From an uncultured bacterium (GTDB lineage Bacteria; Bacillota; Clostridia; Oscillospirales; Oscillospiraceae), in contig CAJMLC010000127.1 of assembly GCA_905214155.1 (NCBI GenBank), positions 1-5,718 on the forward strand: 5,718 nt of DNA, given 5' to 3'. The position numbers and the translations under genes are program-made. The notes under the pieces were generated by a model. The model saw nothing but the letters and a program-made list of their open reading frames with translations, was not told the origin of the DNA and did no database searches. Shown here one piece after another: positions 1-5,718 of this stretch; position 1 is the stretch's first letter, and every line of letters begins with the position of its first letter.

Positions 1-15
1 TTTGAAAAAAATTTT

Positions 16-56
16 TGTCCGGGGTGAGAGTTTTTCAGATTTTATGTACCTATATC
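16..56 (+). promoter_or_regulatory. Candidate promoter in AT-rich leader (weak)
   Basis: The first 115 bases are AT-rich and contain stops in every forward frame that could lead into the first gene, so they are best read as leader. Two elements stand out: a GC-rich TGTCCGGGGTGAG at 16-28 set between A/T runs, and CCTATATC at 49-56. Their separation is about 20 bases. This could be an alternative (ECF-type) sigma promoter with the first element as -35 and the second as -10, which is inference from layout only. There is no good sigma-A pair: TTGAAA at 2-7 has no TATAAT-like partner at 17 bases. The true promoter may lie before the window. Confidence 0.25.
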
Positions 57-94
57 AGTGAAAGGTTTTTTGAGCTGCACATTCAGATCCATTC

Positions 95-104
95 AGAGAG
101 GAGG
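95..104 (+). promoter_or_regulatory. Ribosome binding site of the small membrane protein gene
   Basis: The purine run AGAGAGGAGG ends 11 bases before the ATG at 116. It contains a full AGGAGG core. The spacing is slightly long but acceptable. It supports ATG 116 as the start, since the frame is closed just upstream by TGA at 71-73 and no other start codon lies between. Confidence 0.75.
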
Positions 105-115
105 TCGCAAACGAG

Positions 116-454
116 ATGTACGATACCGCAGGACGGGTCGAGCTCGTCAAGCGGCGGGTGCGGGAAAACACCCGCCGGAGACAGCGGCGCAGCGTCTATG
201 GGCTGGCCGCCATGTGCATGCTGTTGTTCGCGGCGCTGATGCAGACGGCAGGCATGGTCATCGGCCAGGGACAGACCGCCGCACAGGGCAGCTTTGGCGC
301 GATGCTGCTGCGGGAGGACGCGGGCGGCTATGTGCTGGTGGCGGTCGTGGTGTTCGCGGCGGCCGTCGTGCTGACGATCTGCTGCGTGCGGCTGCACGAG
401 CATGAGAAACGGAAGAGAAAGACGATGCAGAAAGAGGAGGGGGACACAACATGA
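116..454 (+). CDS. Small basic two-transmembrane protein, unknown function
   Basis: This 112-residue protein matches no family I can name. The N-terminus (residues 1-26) is strongly basic, with KRRVRE and RRRQRR clusters, and is predicted to be cytoplasmic. A hydrophobic segment spans about 27-50, a short polar loop with QGQTAAQGSF follows at about 51-69, and a second hydrophobic segment spans about 71-92. The tail (93-112, with EKRKRK) is again charged and predicted cytoplasmic, giving an in-in topology by the positive-inside rule. There is no signal peptidase site. The start is set by AGGAGG at 99-104 and an in-frame stop at 71-73. Its TGA overlaps the ATG of the large SLH protein gene by four bases, so the two are very likely co-transcribed and translationally coupled. 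Possible roles include an assembly or export helper for the large surface protein, or a membrane regulator of anti-sigma type. Both are inference from context. The gene call is firm and the function is unknown. Confidence 0.85.
   Translation: MYDTAGRVELVKRRVRENTRRRQRRSVYGLAAMCMLLFAALMQTAGMVIGQGQTAAQGSFGAMLLREDAGGYVLVAVVVFAAAVVLTICCVRLHEHEKRKRKTMQKEEGDTT
431..443 (+). promoter_or_regulatory. Ribosome binding site of the large SLH protein gene, inside the upstream gene
   Basis: AAAGAGGAGGGGG lies within the last codons of the small membrane protein gene. Its AGGAGG core (435-440) is 10 bases before ATG 451. Together with the ATGA stop/start overlap at 451-454, it fixes this start and permits both independent initiation and coupled re-initiation. 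Confidence 0.85.
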
Positions 455-522
455 AACGGATCCTTGCACTTATATTGACGCTTTGCCTGCTGCTTGGCGC
501 GCTGCCCATGCAGGCGCTGGCA
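451..522 (+). other. Signal peptide of the SLH protein
   Basis: Residues 1-24 have a short basic n-region (MKR), a long Leu/Ile core and a polar end with ALA at -3 to -1. Cleavage by signal peptidase I is predicted between Ala24 and Tyr25. No lipobox is present: the only cysteine here, Cys12, lies inside the hydrophobic core, so this is not a lipoprotein. Confidence 0.9.
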
Positions 523-3500
523 TATTTGGGGGACATTTTTCCGGCCAGCGGGACGGTAAAAAAGGTCCCGCTGAGCAGCGGGTCGCTTGCGCTGCAGAAC
601 GACTATCTCCGCGTGATCGTGCGGAAGGATGGGTCGGTCTCGACGACCCCGACGGCAGCCAGCACCGACCCCACGGACCGGCAGATGCCGTTCTGTGAGT
701 TCTTCACCTATGAAGGCTATAGCTATAACATACGCGAGGTCGTACATCCGACAGACCTTCGCTTGAAAAGCGTGAAGTTTGTGAACCAGACGCCGAATGG
801 GAATGCAAAGGCCATCAAGGCAGAGTATGACCTGACGGTCAATTTTCCCGGAAAAGTGGCTGCTGGAACGACCTCAGTCTACTACGAGCTTGTTCAGATC
901 GCAGAAGACAAAGAAGGGACATGGGGCGTACTGACAACGGTTGACAGCGTTCAGCTCAACGTCGACTGGGAGCCTTCCATGTTCAGTGGAGATATAGGCT
1001 GCCGGTGGGGTTACACCCTCAACGGCTTTACCAGCATGGGCCACGCAAACGCCACAGACGGCCCGGCCATCAAGATGAGCCGTACCATCTACAATTGGGA
1101 AACATACAAAACGACGCCGGCTGAAAGCATCGTGCTCACAAGCGCGGTCGAGGATATGTCTGCTTACAAGACCTTCAAGCAGGGGCAGGATTTGTGCGCA
1201 AGTACCATCCACGAGGTCTATACGGACGGTTATACCTGGGCCAATCCCTTTGTGGGGCTGTCGACACGGTCCGACGATAGCACCATCAAGGCGATTCTGC
1301 CGAATCTGTTCAGCGCAACGCCGGGCAGCACTCCCGCCGACACCCGTGTGGTATGTAAGACTCAGGCAGGTTTCCATTTCCGCAACGACGAGCCGCGCGG
1401 TATTTCCCACTTCCTCTGGGGCTTCCGCGATTTGAATACGTCATTGGATGAGATCACAAAGCCGGATGAAGTCAAAATCTCGATCTCGGCCAAGCGGCTC
1501 GCGGCGTTTGCCAATGGGGACGGCGTGACCGTGGAATACGTCGCGGACGACGCGGCGCTGGCTGCGCTGAAAAAGCAGTATGGAAACCCTGTTGCGATCA
1601 TCAACGGCGACTATGAAAGCAAAAACGGCACAGACTTCACCTTTACCGGCGGCGCGGCGCTGCTCTCCCCCTCCGTCACGGCCACGTGGGGCACAGGCGG
1701 AAAGCTCATCATCCATAAGGATGGCCGCGTGGAGCAGAGCGGCGTACATCTGAACGCGCCGAGCTTCAAGTTCTATCAGCCGAAAAACGGCGAAGAAAAC
1801 GACCTGAAGATCAACCTTACAAAGGACGGCTTCACGTTTGACATCAATCCCGTGAAGAACGACGCCATCGTCTATGTGGACATTCCATACGCCAAGGTGG
1901 AGCTGATGCAGGCGACCGCCGACGCGGCGGGGAACCTTGTGTTTACCGGCGAGATCGGCTTCCAGACCATCTTCAATGGCTTGGAATTCACAATGGAAAA
2001 GCTGGGCTACGGCCTGAATGGGAAGCATGAATTCAAGGTCAACGGCGTCCACGCCACGGGCAGCTTTGACACTGCGAAGCTGATGGCGCTGGAGCTGGCA
2101 TCGGTCAACGGTGAGGTCAACACCTTCAAGGGCGAGGAGCTCTACGCCTTCGAACTGGAGCTGAACGCCTTCGACCTCTTCGAGACCGAGGCGAAACTGG
2201 CGCTGACGCGCAGCAAAAGGGACGGCAGTCTGATCCCGGATGCGCTGTGGTTCTATGTCAAGGGCAATCCCGGCATCCCGCTCATCCCGCCCATTCCCGT
2301 CGGACAGCTCAACGGCGGCGGCGCGGGCTTCAAGGATCTGGCGAAAACGGTGAACGGCGATTATTTTGCCATCCCGCCGCTGAAGCTGCGCGGCGCGCTG
2401 ACCGGCACCTATCTGCACCTGATCGAGGGCACAGGCAACGTCGTCCTCGGGCCGAGCGAAATTTCGCTCACGGCGACGGATGTCGGTCTTGTCGGTGTTG
2501 GCAAGGCCGGGCAGATCATCGAGAAATTCGGTTATTCGCTGAAGCTGAACGGACAGGAACGGAAGTACAATGGAACGACCTACAATGGCATCTATTTTGC
2601 CGGTTCGGAGGAGCTGGTACTGAATCTGCCGAACAAAACAATCGATGTCATCGAAGTGAAGTCCGGCGTCGAGCTGGGCGCGTTCGGCGGTGTGAATGAT
2701 GGTAAGAAGGAAGTATATCTTGGGATCGGGGCCAATGGCATCGTCAAGGGCAGAGTGCAGATCCCGAGCGATGTGCCGTTCGCCGGTGGGTTCGGCGCGG
2801 ATGTCGGAAACATCAACCTCATCATCGGCGGACAGACGACCTTCCCGATCAAGAACTCCAGCGTCAACGAGAGCATGAAGCAGGCCTTCAACAATGTAGA
2901 TATTTATCTCGGCGCAATGGTCGGCGTGGATCTCCTGATCGTCGATACGCGGGCTTGGGTGCTGATCCCGAATATCATCGAGACCAAGTTCAAAAGAGGC
3001 GGGGGCTGGGACATTGAGTACCGCTGGCTCAAGAAGCTCCCGGAATGGGATTGGAGCACAAAGGGCGTTGCGATCGTCACACAGGAGATGCCGCTGGAGG
3101 ATGGCGGAGAGGCTGTTCCGGTGCTGTATTCGGCGGAGCCCTTTGCGCTGTATTCCGCTGACGTGCAGCCGCTGGTGACACCGCCTCCAACCTCCATTAC
3201 AGTCAACGCGGGCGAGGATGAAACGCCGTATATCCTGTTGGCGTTTGATAAGGATGTCACGGAAGAAGAAATTAAGCGTGTCCTGTCTGTGACGAAGGAC
3301 AGCAAAAATTTCTCCATCAACTGGGTGAGCGGAAACAATGAGAGCAATCCCGGCGCGGAGATCATCGCTGGTACCGACATCATCCAGAACACGAAGGACG
3401 GGGCGAAATACCGCGTGGTGATGCTGCGGCTGCCCACTGGCGGAACCTATGAGGTCAACACGGGTTCGCTTCCGCTTGTGAAGGAGAAATCCGAGTGGTT

Positions 3501-5577
3501 TGCCGTTGCACCGTTTGAGAAGCTGGAACTGACTTTGAACGGCAACCTGTCCGGTCAAATCAAACATGCCGAAGCAGGTACCAAGTATGTGCTGCGCACC
3601 TATCTGGGCACAGAACCGGGCGGCGCGGACTATCTGATCGATGAGCGGGAAGTGGAGAACCCTGCCGCTATCTCGGTCAACATTCCCCCAACGGGAGCGC
3701 TGGCCCCGACGGGCAGCTATTATGTGACCTCCTTCCTGATGACGGAAAAGAGCACTACGTTCACCGATGAGAGCGGCAAGACCAAAACCGTGACCGGTCT
3801 TGTTGGCATCGACAGCAAGCAGTTCAGCGACAAGGTCACTTACACCAACACCAACGAGCCGCTCGCCCCTCAAAACGTTACGCTGACATTCACCGGCAAT
3901 GAGGTCATGCGCGCGGAATGGACGCCTGTGGACGGCGCGGACGGCTACGCCGTGACGATCTATCAGCTGGGTGACAAAGGTTGGGTCGACACCGGCTTCG
4001 GCTATGACCTTGATGGAAACACCACCTCCATCGACATGGCGCTGACCGTGGGCGGAACAGGGACTGAGGCGTCCCCAAATCTGTCCGCAAACCAGACCTA
4101 TAAGGTCGGTGTGCGCGCCTATAAAACCATCGAGGGCGGCAAGTATTACAGCGCGGAAACGCAGTCTGACAACAACGGAGTGTTCCTGCCGAAATACACG
4201 CAGTTGGACATCTCCCTTGCCGTGAACAGTGTGGACTGTGCCCAGGATGAACATGGCGTCTTCCACGCCTATGTGGGCGGCAGTCAAAGCAATATGCTGG
4301 CCGTACGCTGTGATACCGCGGGTGTCACCTACAAGGTCACGCGGATGGATACCAATGCACCCCTCACGGAGGATGGGAACAGAGAATATCAGATCCCCGA
4401 TTTCAGCGGCACGCTGATGCTCAAGATCGACGGCATTTCCGACGTTGCAAACAGCACCGCCAAAGACGTGACCAGCGTATTCCTGCTGGTCAGCCGCGAC
4501 GAGACGGCGCCGGTGCTCACGCTCTCCGATCCGATCTTCTACGCGGACCGCAATACGGGCGCGTATCAGATCACCGGCACGGCAGACGCGGGCAGTCAGA
4601 TCTTCTATCAAGATGATGAAGAAGGAGCCAAGAGCGTCTACGCCGCGGGCGACGGCAGCTTTACCATCTCCGGGACGCTGGAAGAGTATGAAAACAACAG
4701 CACCTTCTCCCTCTGCGCGCAGGACAGCGCGGGCAATCGCTCCGCGTTCCAGCTTGCGCTCGTGGCGCGGCAACCGGAAAAGCAGCCCGACCCCTCCGAC
4801 AGCTCGTCCGGCGGTTCCTATACACCGGCTTACCCCGTTGAAACGCCCGAACAGACGCCGAACGGCACGATCACCGTCAGTCCGAAGAGCGCATCCAAGG
4901 GTACGACCGTGACCATCACGGTCCAGCCGGACCCGGGATATGAGCTGGGTGACCTCGTCGTGGCCGACGAGAAAGGCGGCCTGCTGAAGCTCACGGACAA
5001 GGGCGGCGGAAAATTCACCTTCACGATGCCGGACGGCAAAGTGAAGCTCAGCGCGAGCTTCCGCCCGCAGACGCCGGCCTTCCGCGACGTTTCCCCATCC
5101 GCGTGGTATGCAGCTGCGGTCAACTACGTATTTGCCAAGGGCCTGATGAACGGCACGGGCAACGACATGTTCTCGCCGAACGCGGACACGACACGCGGCA
5201 TGATCGTCACGATCCTCGCCCGTCTCGACGGCCAGGACACCAGCGGCACGCCGTGGTACGCCGCCGGGCAGCGCTGGGCGATGGAGCATGAGATCTCCGA
5301 CGGCACAAAGATGACCAGTGCCATCACGCGCGAGCAGATGATCACGATGCTCTACCGCTTCGCAAAGGCGCAGGGAATGGATACGACGCAGGGCGGCATG
5401 GCGATCCGGGAGTATGAGGACTTCGAGAAGATCTCGGCCTACGCCGTAGAGGCCATGACCTGGGCGGTCAACACCGGGCTCATCCGCGGCACAGGCAACC
5501 GGCTCCTGCCGAAGAATACCTGCACCCGCGCGCAGGCGGCGATGATGCTCTACCGGCTGCTCGTCACCGGCGCATAA
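451..5577 (+). CDS. Giant secreted multidomain protein with C-terminal SLH repeats
   Basis: This 1708-residue surface protein is exported by Sec and probably anchored to the cell wall through SLH binding to secondary wall polymer. Visible in order: a signal peptide (1-24; KR, then a leucine-rich core, then ALA before Tyr25); an unassigned region (25-about 385) opening with a beta-like LQNDYLRVIVRKDG segment; an unassigned central region rich in beta-strand-like sequence (about 386-870) with an NPGIPLIPPIPVGQL stretch near 606-620 and a Trp-rich end (W853, W859, W866, W868); beta-sandwich or Ig-like sequence (about 905-1130); an FN3-like module (about 1138-1240, with EWTPVDGADGYAVTIY); another beta module (about 1248-1349); a bacterial Ig-like module (about 1351-1440, with ITGTADAGSQI and AQDSAGNRS); a Pro/Ser linker (1441-1470); a divergent InlB B-repeat-like module (1471-1538); and three SLH repeats (1544-1706). 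There is no LPXTG sortase signal and no catalytic motif I recognise. Adhesin, polymer-binding or structural roles are all possible. The start is fixed by AGGAGG and the ATGA overlap. Class assignment is firm; specific function is unknown. Confidence 0.95.
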   Translation: MKRILALILTLCLLLGALPMQALAYLGDIFPASGTVKKVPLSSGSLALQNDYLRVIVRKDGSVSTTPTAASTDPTDRQMPFCEFFTYEGYSYNIREVVHPTDLRLKSVKFVNQTPNGNAKAIKAEYDLTVNFPGKVAAGTTSVYYELVQIAEDKEGTWGVLTTVDSVQLNVDWEPSMFSGDIGCRWGYTLNGFTSMGHANATDGPAIKMSRTIYNWETYKTTPAESIVLTSAVEDMSAYKTFKQGQDLCASTIHEVYTDGYTWANPFVGLSTRSDDSTIKAILPNLFSATPGSTPADTRVVCKTQAGFHFRNDEPRGISHFLWGFRDLNTSLDEITKPDEVKISISAKRLAAFANGDGVTVEYVADDAALAALKKQYGNPVAIINGDYESKNGTDFTFTGGAALLSPSVTATWGTGGKLIIHKDGRVEQSGVHLNAPSFKFYQPKNGEENDLKINLTKDGFTFDINPVKNDAIVYVDIPYAKVELMQATADAAGNLVFTGEIGFQTIFNGLEFTMEKLGYGLNGKHEFKVNGVHATGSFDTAKLMALELASVNGEVNTFKGEELYAFELELNAFDLFETEAKLALTRSKRDGSLIPDALWFYVKGNPGIPLIPPIPVGQLNGGGAGFKDLAKTVNGDYFAIPPLKLRGALTGTYLHLIEGTGNVVLGPSEISLTATDVGLVGVGKAGQIIEKFGYSLKLNGQERKYNGTTYNGIYFAGSEELVLNLPNKTIDVIEVKSGVELGAFGGVNDGKKEVYLGIGANGIVKGRVQIPSDVPFAGGFGADVGNINLIIGGQTTFPIKNSSVNESMKQAFNNVDIYLGAMVGVDLLIVDTRAWVLIPNIIETKFKRGGGWDIEYRWLKKLPEWDWSTKGVAIVTQEMPLEDGGEAVPVLYSAEPFALYSADVQPLVTPPPTSITVNAGEDETPYILLAFDKDVTEEEIKRVLSVTKDSKNFSINWVSGNNESNPGAEIIAGTDIIQNTKDGAKYRVVMLRLPTGGTYEVNTGSLPLVKEKSEWFAVAPFEKLELTLNGNLSGQIKHAEAGTKYVLRTYLGTEPGGADYLIDEREVENPAAISVNIPPTGALAPTGSYYVTSFLMTEKSTTFTDESGKTKTVTGLVGIDSKQFSDKVTYTNTNEPLAPQNVTLTFTGNEVMRAEWTPVDGADGYAVTIYQLGDKGWVDTGFGYDLDGNTTSIDMALTVGGTGTEASPNLSANQTYKVGVRAYKTIEGGKYYSAETQSDNNGVFLPKYTQLDISLAVNSVDCAQDEHGVFHAYVGGSQSNMLAVRCDTAGVTYKVTRMDTNAPLTEDGNREYQIPDFSGTLMLKIDGISDVANSTAKDVTSVFLLVSRDETAPVLTLSDPIFYADRNTGAYQITGTADAGSQIFYQDDEEGAKSVYAAGDGSFTISGTLEEYENNSTFSLCAQDSAGNRSAFQLALVARQPEKQPDPSDSSSGGSYTPAYPVETPEQTPNGTITVSPKSASKGTTVTITVQPDPGYELGDLVVADEKGGLLKLTDKGGGKFTFTMPDGKVKLSASFRPQTPAFRDVSPSAWYAAAVNYVFAKGLMNGTGNDMFSPNADTTRGMIVTILARLDGQDTSGTPWYAAGQRWAMEHEISDGTKMTSAITREQMITMLYRFAKAQGMDTTQGGMAIREYEDFEKISAYAVEAMTWAVNTGLIRGTGNRLLPKNTCTRAQAAMMLYRLLVTGA
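523..1605 (+). other. Unassigned N-terminal region of the SLH protein
   Basis: Residues 25 to about 385 of the mature protein resemble no domain I can name with confidence. The opening (LQNDYLRVIVRKDG, residues 48-61) has the look of the first strands of a beta-sandwich, as seen in galactose mutarotase-like folds, but this is only a resemblance. The region holds four cysteines (C82, C184, C249, C302), half of those in the mature protein, so disulfides are conceivable. It is rich in aromatic residues (for example WGYTL near 186 and FLWGFRDL near 321). No catalytic signature is visible. Confidence 0.45.
1606..3060 (+). other. Unassigned central beta-rich region of the SLH protein
   Basis: Residues about 386-870 read as a long run of alternating strand-like and turn-like segments, with many Gly/Asn/Asp turns, and contain no cysteine. 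Landmarks are a hydrophobic proline stretch NPGIPLIPPIPVGQL (606-620) followed by NGGGAG, a glycine-rich part around 742-795 (GAFGG, AGGFGADVGNINLIIGG), and a Trp cluster closing the module (853-868). The pattern would fit a beta-solenoid or stacked beta-sandwich, which is inference. I can match it to no named family. Confidence 0.4.
3124..3161 (+). repeat. Short imperfect direct repeat in a linker
   Basis: CTGTATTCGGCGGA (3124-3137) and CTGTATTCCGCTGA (3148-3161) match at 12 of 14 bases, offset by 24 bases (eight codons). They encode LYSAE and LYSAD (residues 892-896 and 900-904), in the linker between the central region and the Ig-like part. A small in-frame duplication is the simplest reading. 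Confidence 0.5.
3862..4170 (+). other. Fibronectin type III-like module
   Basis: Residues about 1138-1240 begin with LAPQNVTLTF and continue with the FN3-like core MRAEWTPVDGADGYAVTIYQL, here cut short as EWTPVDGADGYAVTIY, then a late strand LSANQTYKVGVRAYKT. The Trp in the B strand, the Gly-Tyr before the C strand and the Tyr-x-Val-x-Val-Arg-Ala in the F strand are the usual FN3 landmarks. Such modules act as spacers or binding units in extracellular bacterial proteins. Confidence 0.75.
4501..4770 (+). other. Bacterial Ig-like module
   Basis: Residues about 1351-1440 start with ETAPVLTLSD and carry YQITGTADAGSQIFYQ, DGSFTISGTL and FSLCAQDSAGNRS. This order of TGTAdaGs, DGsFt and aqDsAGN is typical of bacterial Ig-like repeats in surface adhesins. 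Only one clear copy is present. Confidence 0.65.
4861..5064 (+). other. Divergent InlB B-repeat-like module
   Basis: Residues 1471-1538 contain NGTITVSPKSASKGTTVTIT, then PDPGYELGDLVV and GKFTFTMPDGKVKLSASF. The pattern of SPKsAskGttVTIt, a GYeL turn and FTMPdgkVkl is typical of the small beta module that often precedes SLH repeats in clostridial surface proteins. A Pro/Ser linker (residues 1441-1470) precedes it. Confidence 0.7.
5080..5568 (+). other. Three SLH repeats (cell-wall anchor)
   Basis: SLH1 covers residues about 1544-1594 (FRDVSPSAWYAAAVNYV, then GLMNGTGNDMFSPN, then TRGM at 1581-1584). SLH2 covers about 1596-1642 and is shorter and more divergent in its first half (PWYAAGQRWAMEHEISDG, then ITREQ at 1625-1629). 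SLH3 covers about 1655-1706 (ISAYAVEAMTWAVNTGLIRGTG, then CTRAQ at 1691-1695). SLH triplets bind secondary cell wall polymer, commonly pyruvylated, through TRAE-like motifs. All three copies keep Thr-Arg; the Glu of TRAE is replaced by Met or Gln. Confidence 0.92.
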
Positions 5578-5603
5578 GGCGCATCGGACGCGGAAAATTG
5601 AAT

Positions 5604-5641
5604 AAAAACACAGCCACCGGCCTGCCGGTGGCTGTGTTTTT
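5604..5641. terminator. Bidirectional intrinsic terminator between convergent genes
   Basis: A perfect inverted repeat pairs 5604-5620 with 5625-5641 around a CCTG loop, giving a 17-bp stem. The inner part is GC-rich (CACAGCCACCGG) and the outer five pairs are A-T, so each strand ends in a run of T after the GC stem. On the plus strand T runs follow at 5637-5641 and 5645-5650; on the minus strand the run comes from 5604-5608. It lies 26 bases after the stop of the large SLH gene and just beyond the stop of the convergent gene, and should end transcription of both. Confidence 0.93.
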
Positions 5642-5648
5642 ATGTTTT

Positions 5649-5718
5649 TTATTTGTTCAGGAGCTCGCAGAAGCGCATGAGGATCGTGGCGACCTCGGCG
5701 CGGGAGGCGTTCGCCTGC
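5649..5718 (-). CDS. C-terminal end of a convergent SLH-domain protein (partial)
   Basis: Reading the minus strand from the window edge gives 22 codons and a TAA stop (complement of 5649-5651). The peptide contains SRAEVATILMRF and ends in CELLNK. SRAEVATILMRF is the canonical last helix and TRAE-type motif of a terminal SLH repeat, and ending a few residues later is usual for such proteins. The rest of the gene lies outside the window, so its other domains are unknown. It converges on the large SLH gene with 71 bases between stops and shares the hairpin terminator. Its SRAE motif is closer to consensus than the anchor motifs of the neighbour. Confidence 0.8.
   Translation of the reverse strand, partial: QANASRAEVATILMRFCELLNK

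Noticed and set aside
1..27. End of an upstream gene at the window edge (frame closed by TGA at 25-27)
   Set aside because: Only eight codons are visible (Phe, Lys and Asn rich) in a strongly AT-rich stretch unlike the coding sequence of this window, so a coding end cannot be supported.
15..239. Plus-strand frame starting in the leader and running into the first gene
   Set aside because: It has no convincing ribosome binding site, its Ser/Gly/Cys-rich translation is not protein-like, and it overlaps the better-supported membrane protein gene in another frame.
328..747. Minus-strand open frame of 139 codons across the junction of the two genes
   Set aside because: It lies opposite two well-supported coding regions with good ribosome binding sites; its translation shows no recognisable protein features.
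2247..2699. Plus-strand frame of 150 codons inside the SLH gene
   Set aside because: It is rich in Arg and Gln, as expected for an out-of-frame reading of GC-rich sequence, and lies wholly inside the main gene.
1441..5289. Very long open frame on the minus strand (1282 codons)
   Set aside because: It is in exact codon register with the SLH gene and stays open because the sense strand lacks TTA, CTA and TCA codons. Its translation is rich in Arg, His, Val and Ala with no coherent domain, and the sense protein has a signal peptide and clear domains.
5400..5577. Possible sortase-type C-terminal anchor
   Set aside because: There is no LPXTG-like motif, hydrophobic segment or basic tail; the protein ends four residues after the last SLH helix in VTGA.

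Overview
The window looks like a piece of a chromosome from a Gram-positive, gut-type clostridium (Bacillota, class Clostridia, plausibly an Oscillospiraceae-like lineage). This placement is inferred from strong AGGAGG ribosome binding sites, moderately high GC coding DNA with an AT-rich leader, and S-layer homology (SLH) proteins with the linker and repeat style common in that group. No taxonomic marker gene is present.

Layout. Positions 1-115 are an AT-rich leader with only a weak promoter candidate. Positions 116-454 encode a 112-residue basic membrane protein with two predicted transmembrane segments and no recognised family. Its stop overlaps the start of the next gene (ATGA, 451-454). 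Positions 451-5577 encode one very large exported protein of 1708 residues. In order it has a Sec signal peptide, about 870 residues of unassigned mostly beta-type sequence, a stretch of Ig-like or beta-sandwich sequence containing an FN3-like module, a Pro/Ser linker, a divergent InlB B-repeat-like module and three C-terminal SLH repeats. A strong symmetric hairpin terminator lies at 5604-5641. Positions 5649-5718 on the minus strand are the last 22 codons and stop of a convergent gene, itself apparently an SLH protein.

How the parts fit. The small membrane protein and the giant SLH protein probably form one transcription unit, translationally coupled. The large product should be secreted and held non-covalently on the cell wall by its SLH repeats, displaying the long N-terminal and central regions outward. 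Those regions have no motif I can tie to an enzyme, so adhesion, polymer binding or an S-layer-associated structural role are all open. The convergent SLH gene suggests a small cluster of cell-surface protein genes sharing a bidirectional terminator.

I see no RNA gene, CRISPR array, insertion sequence or phage gene. Novelty is concentrated in the unassigned N-terminal and central modules and in the membrane-protein partner.
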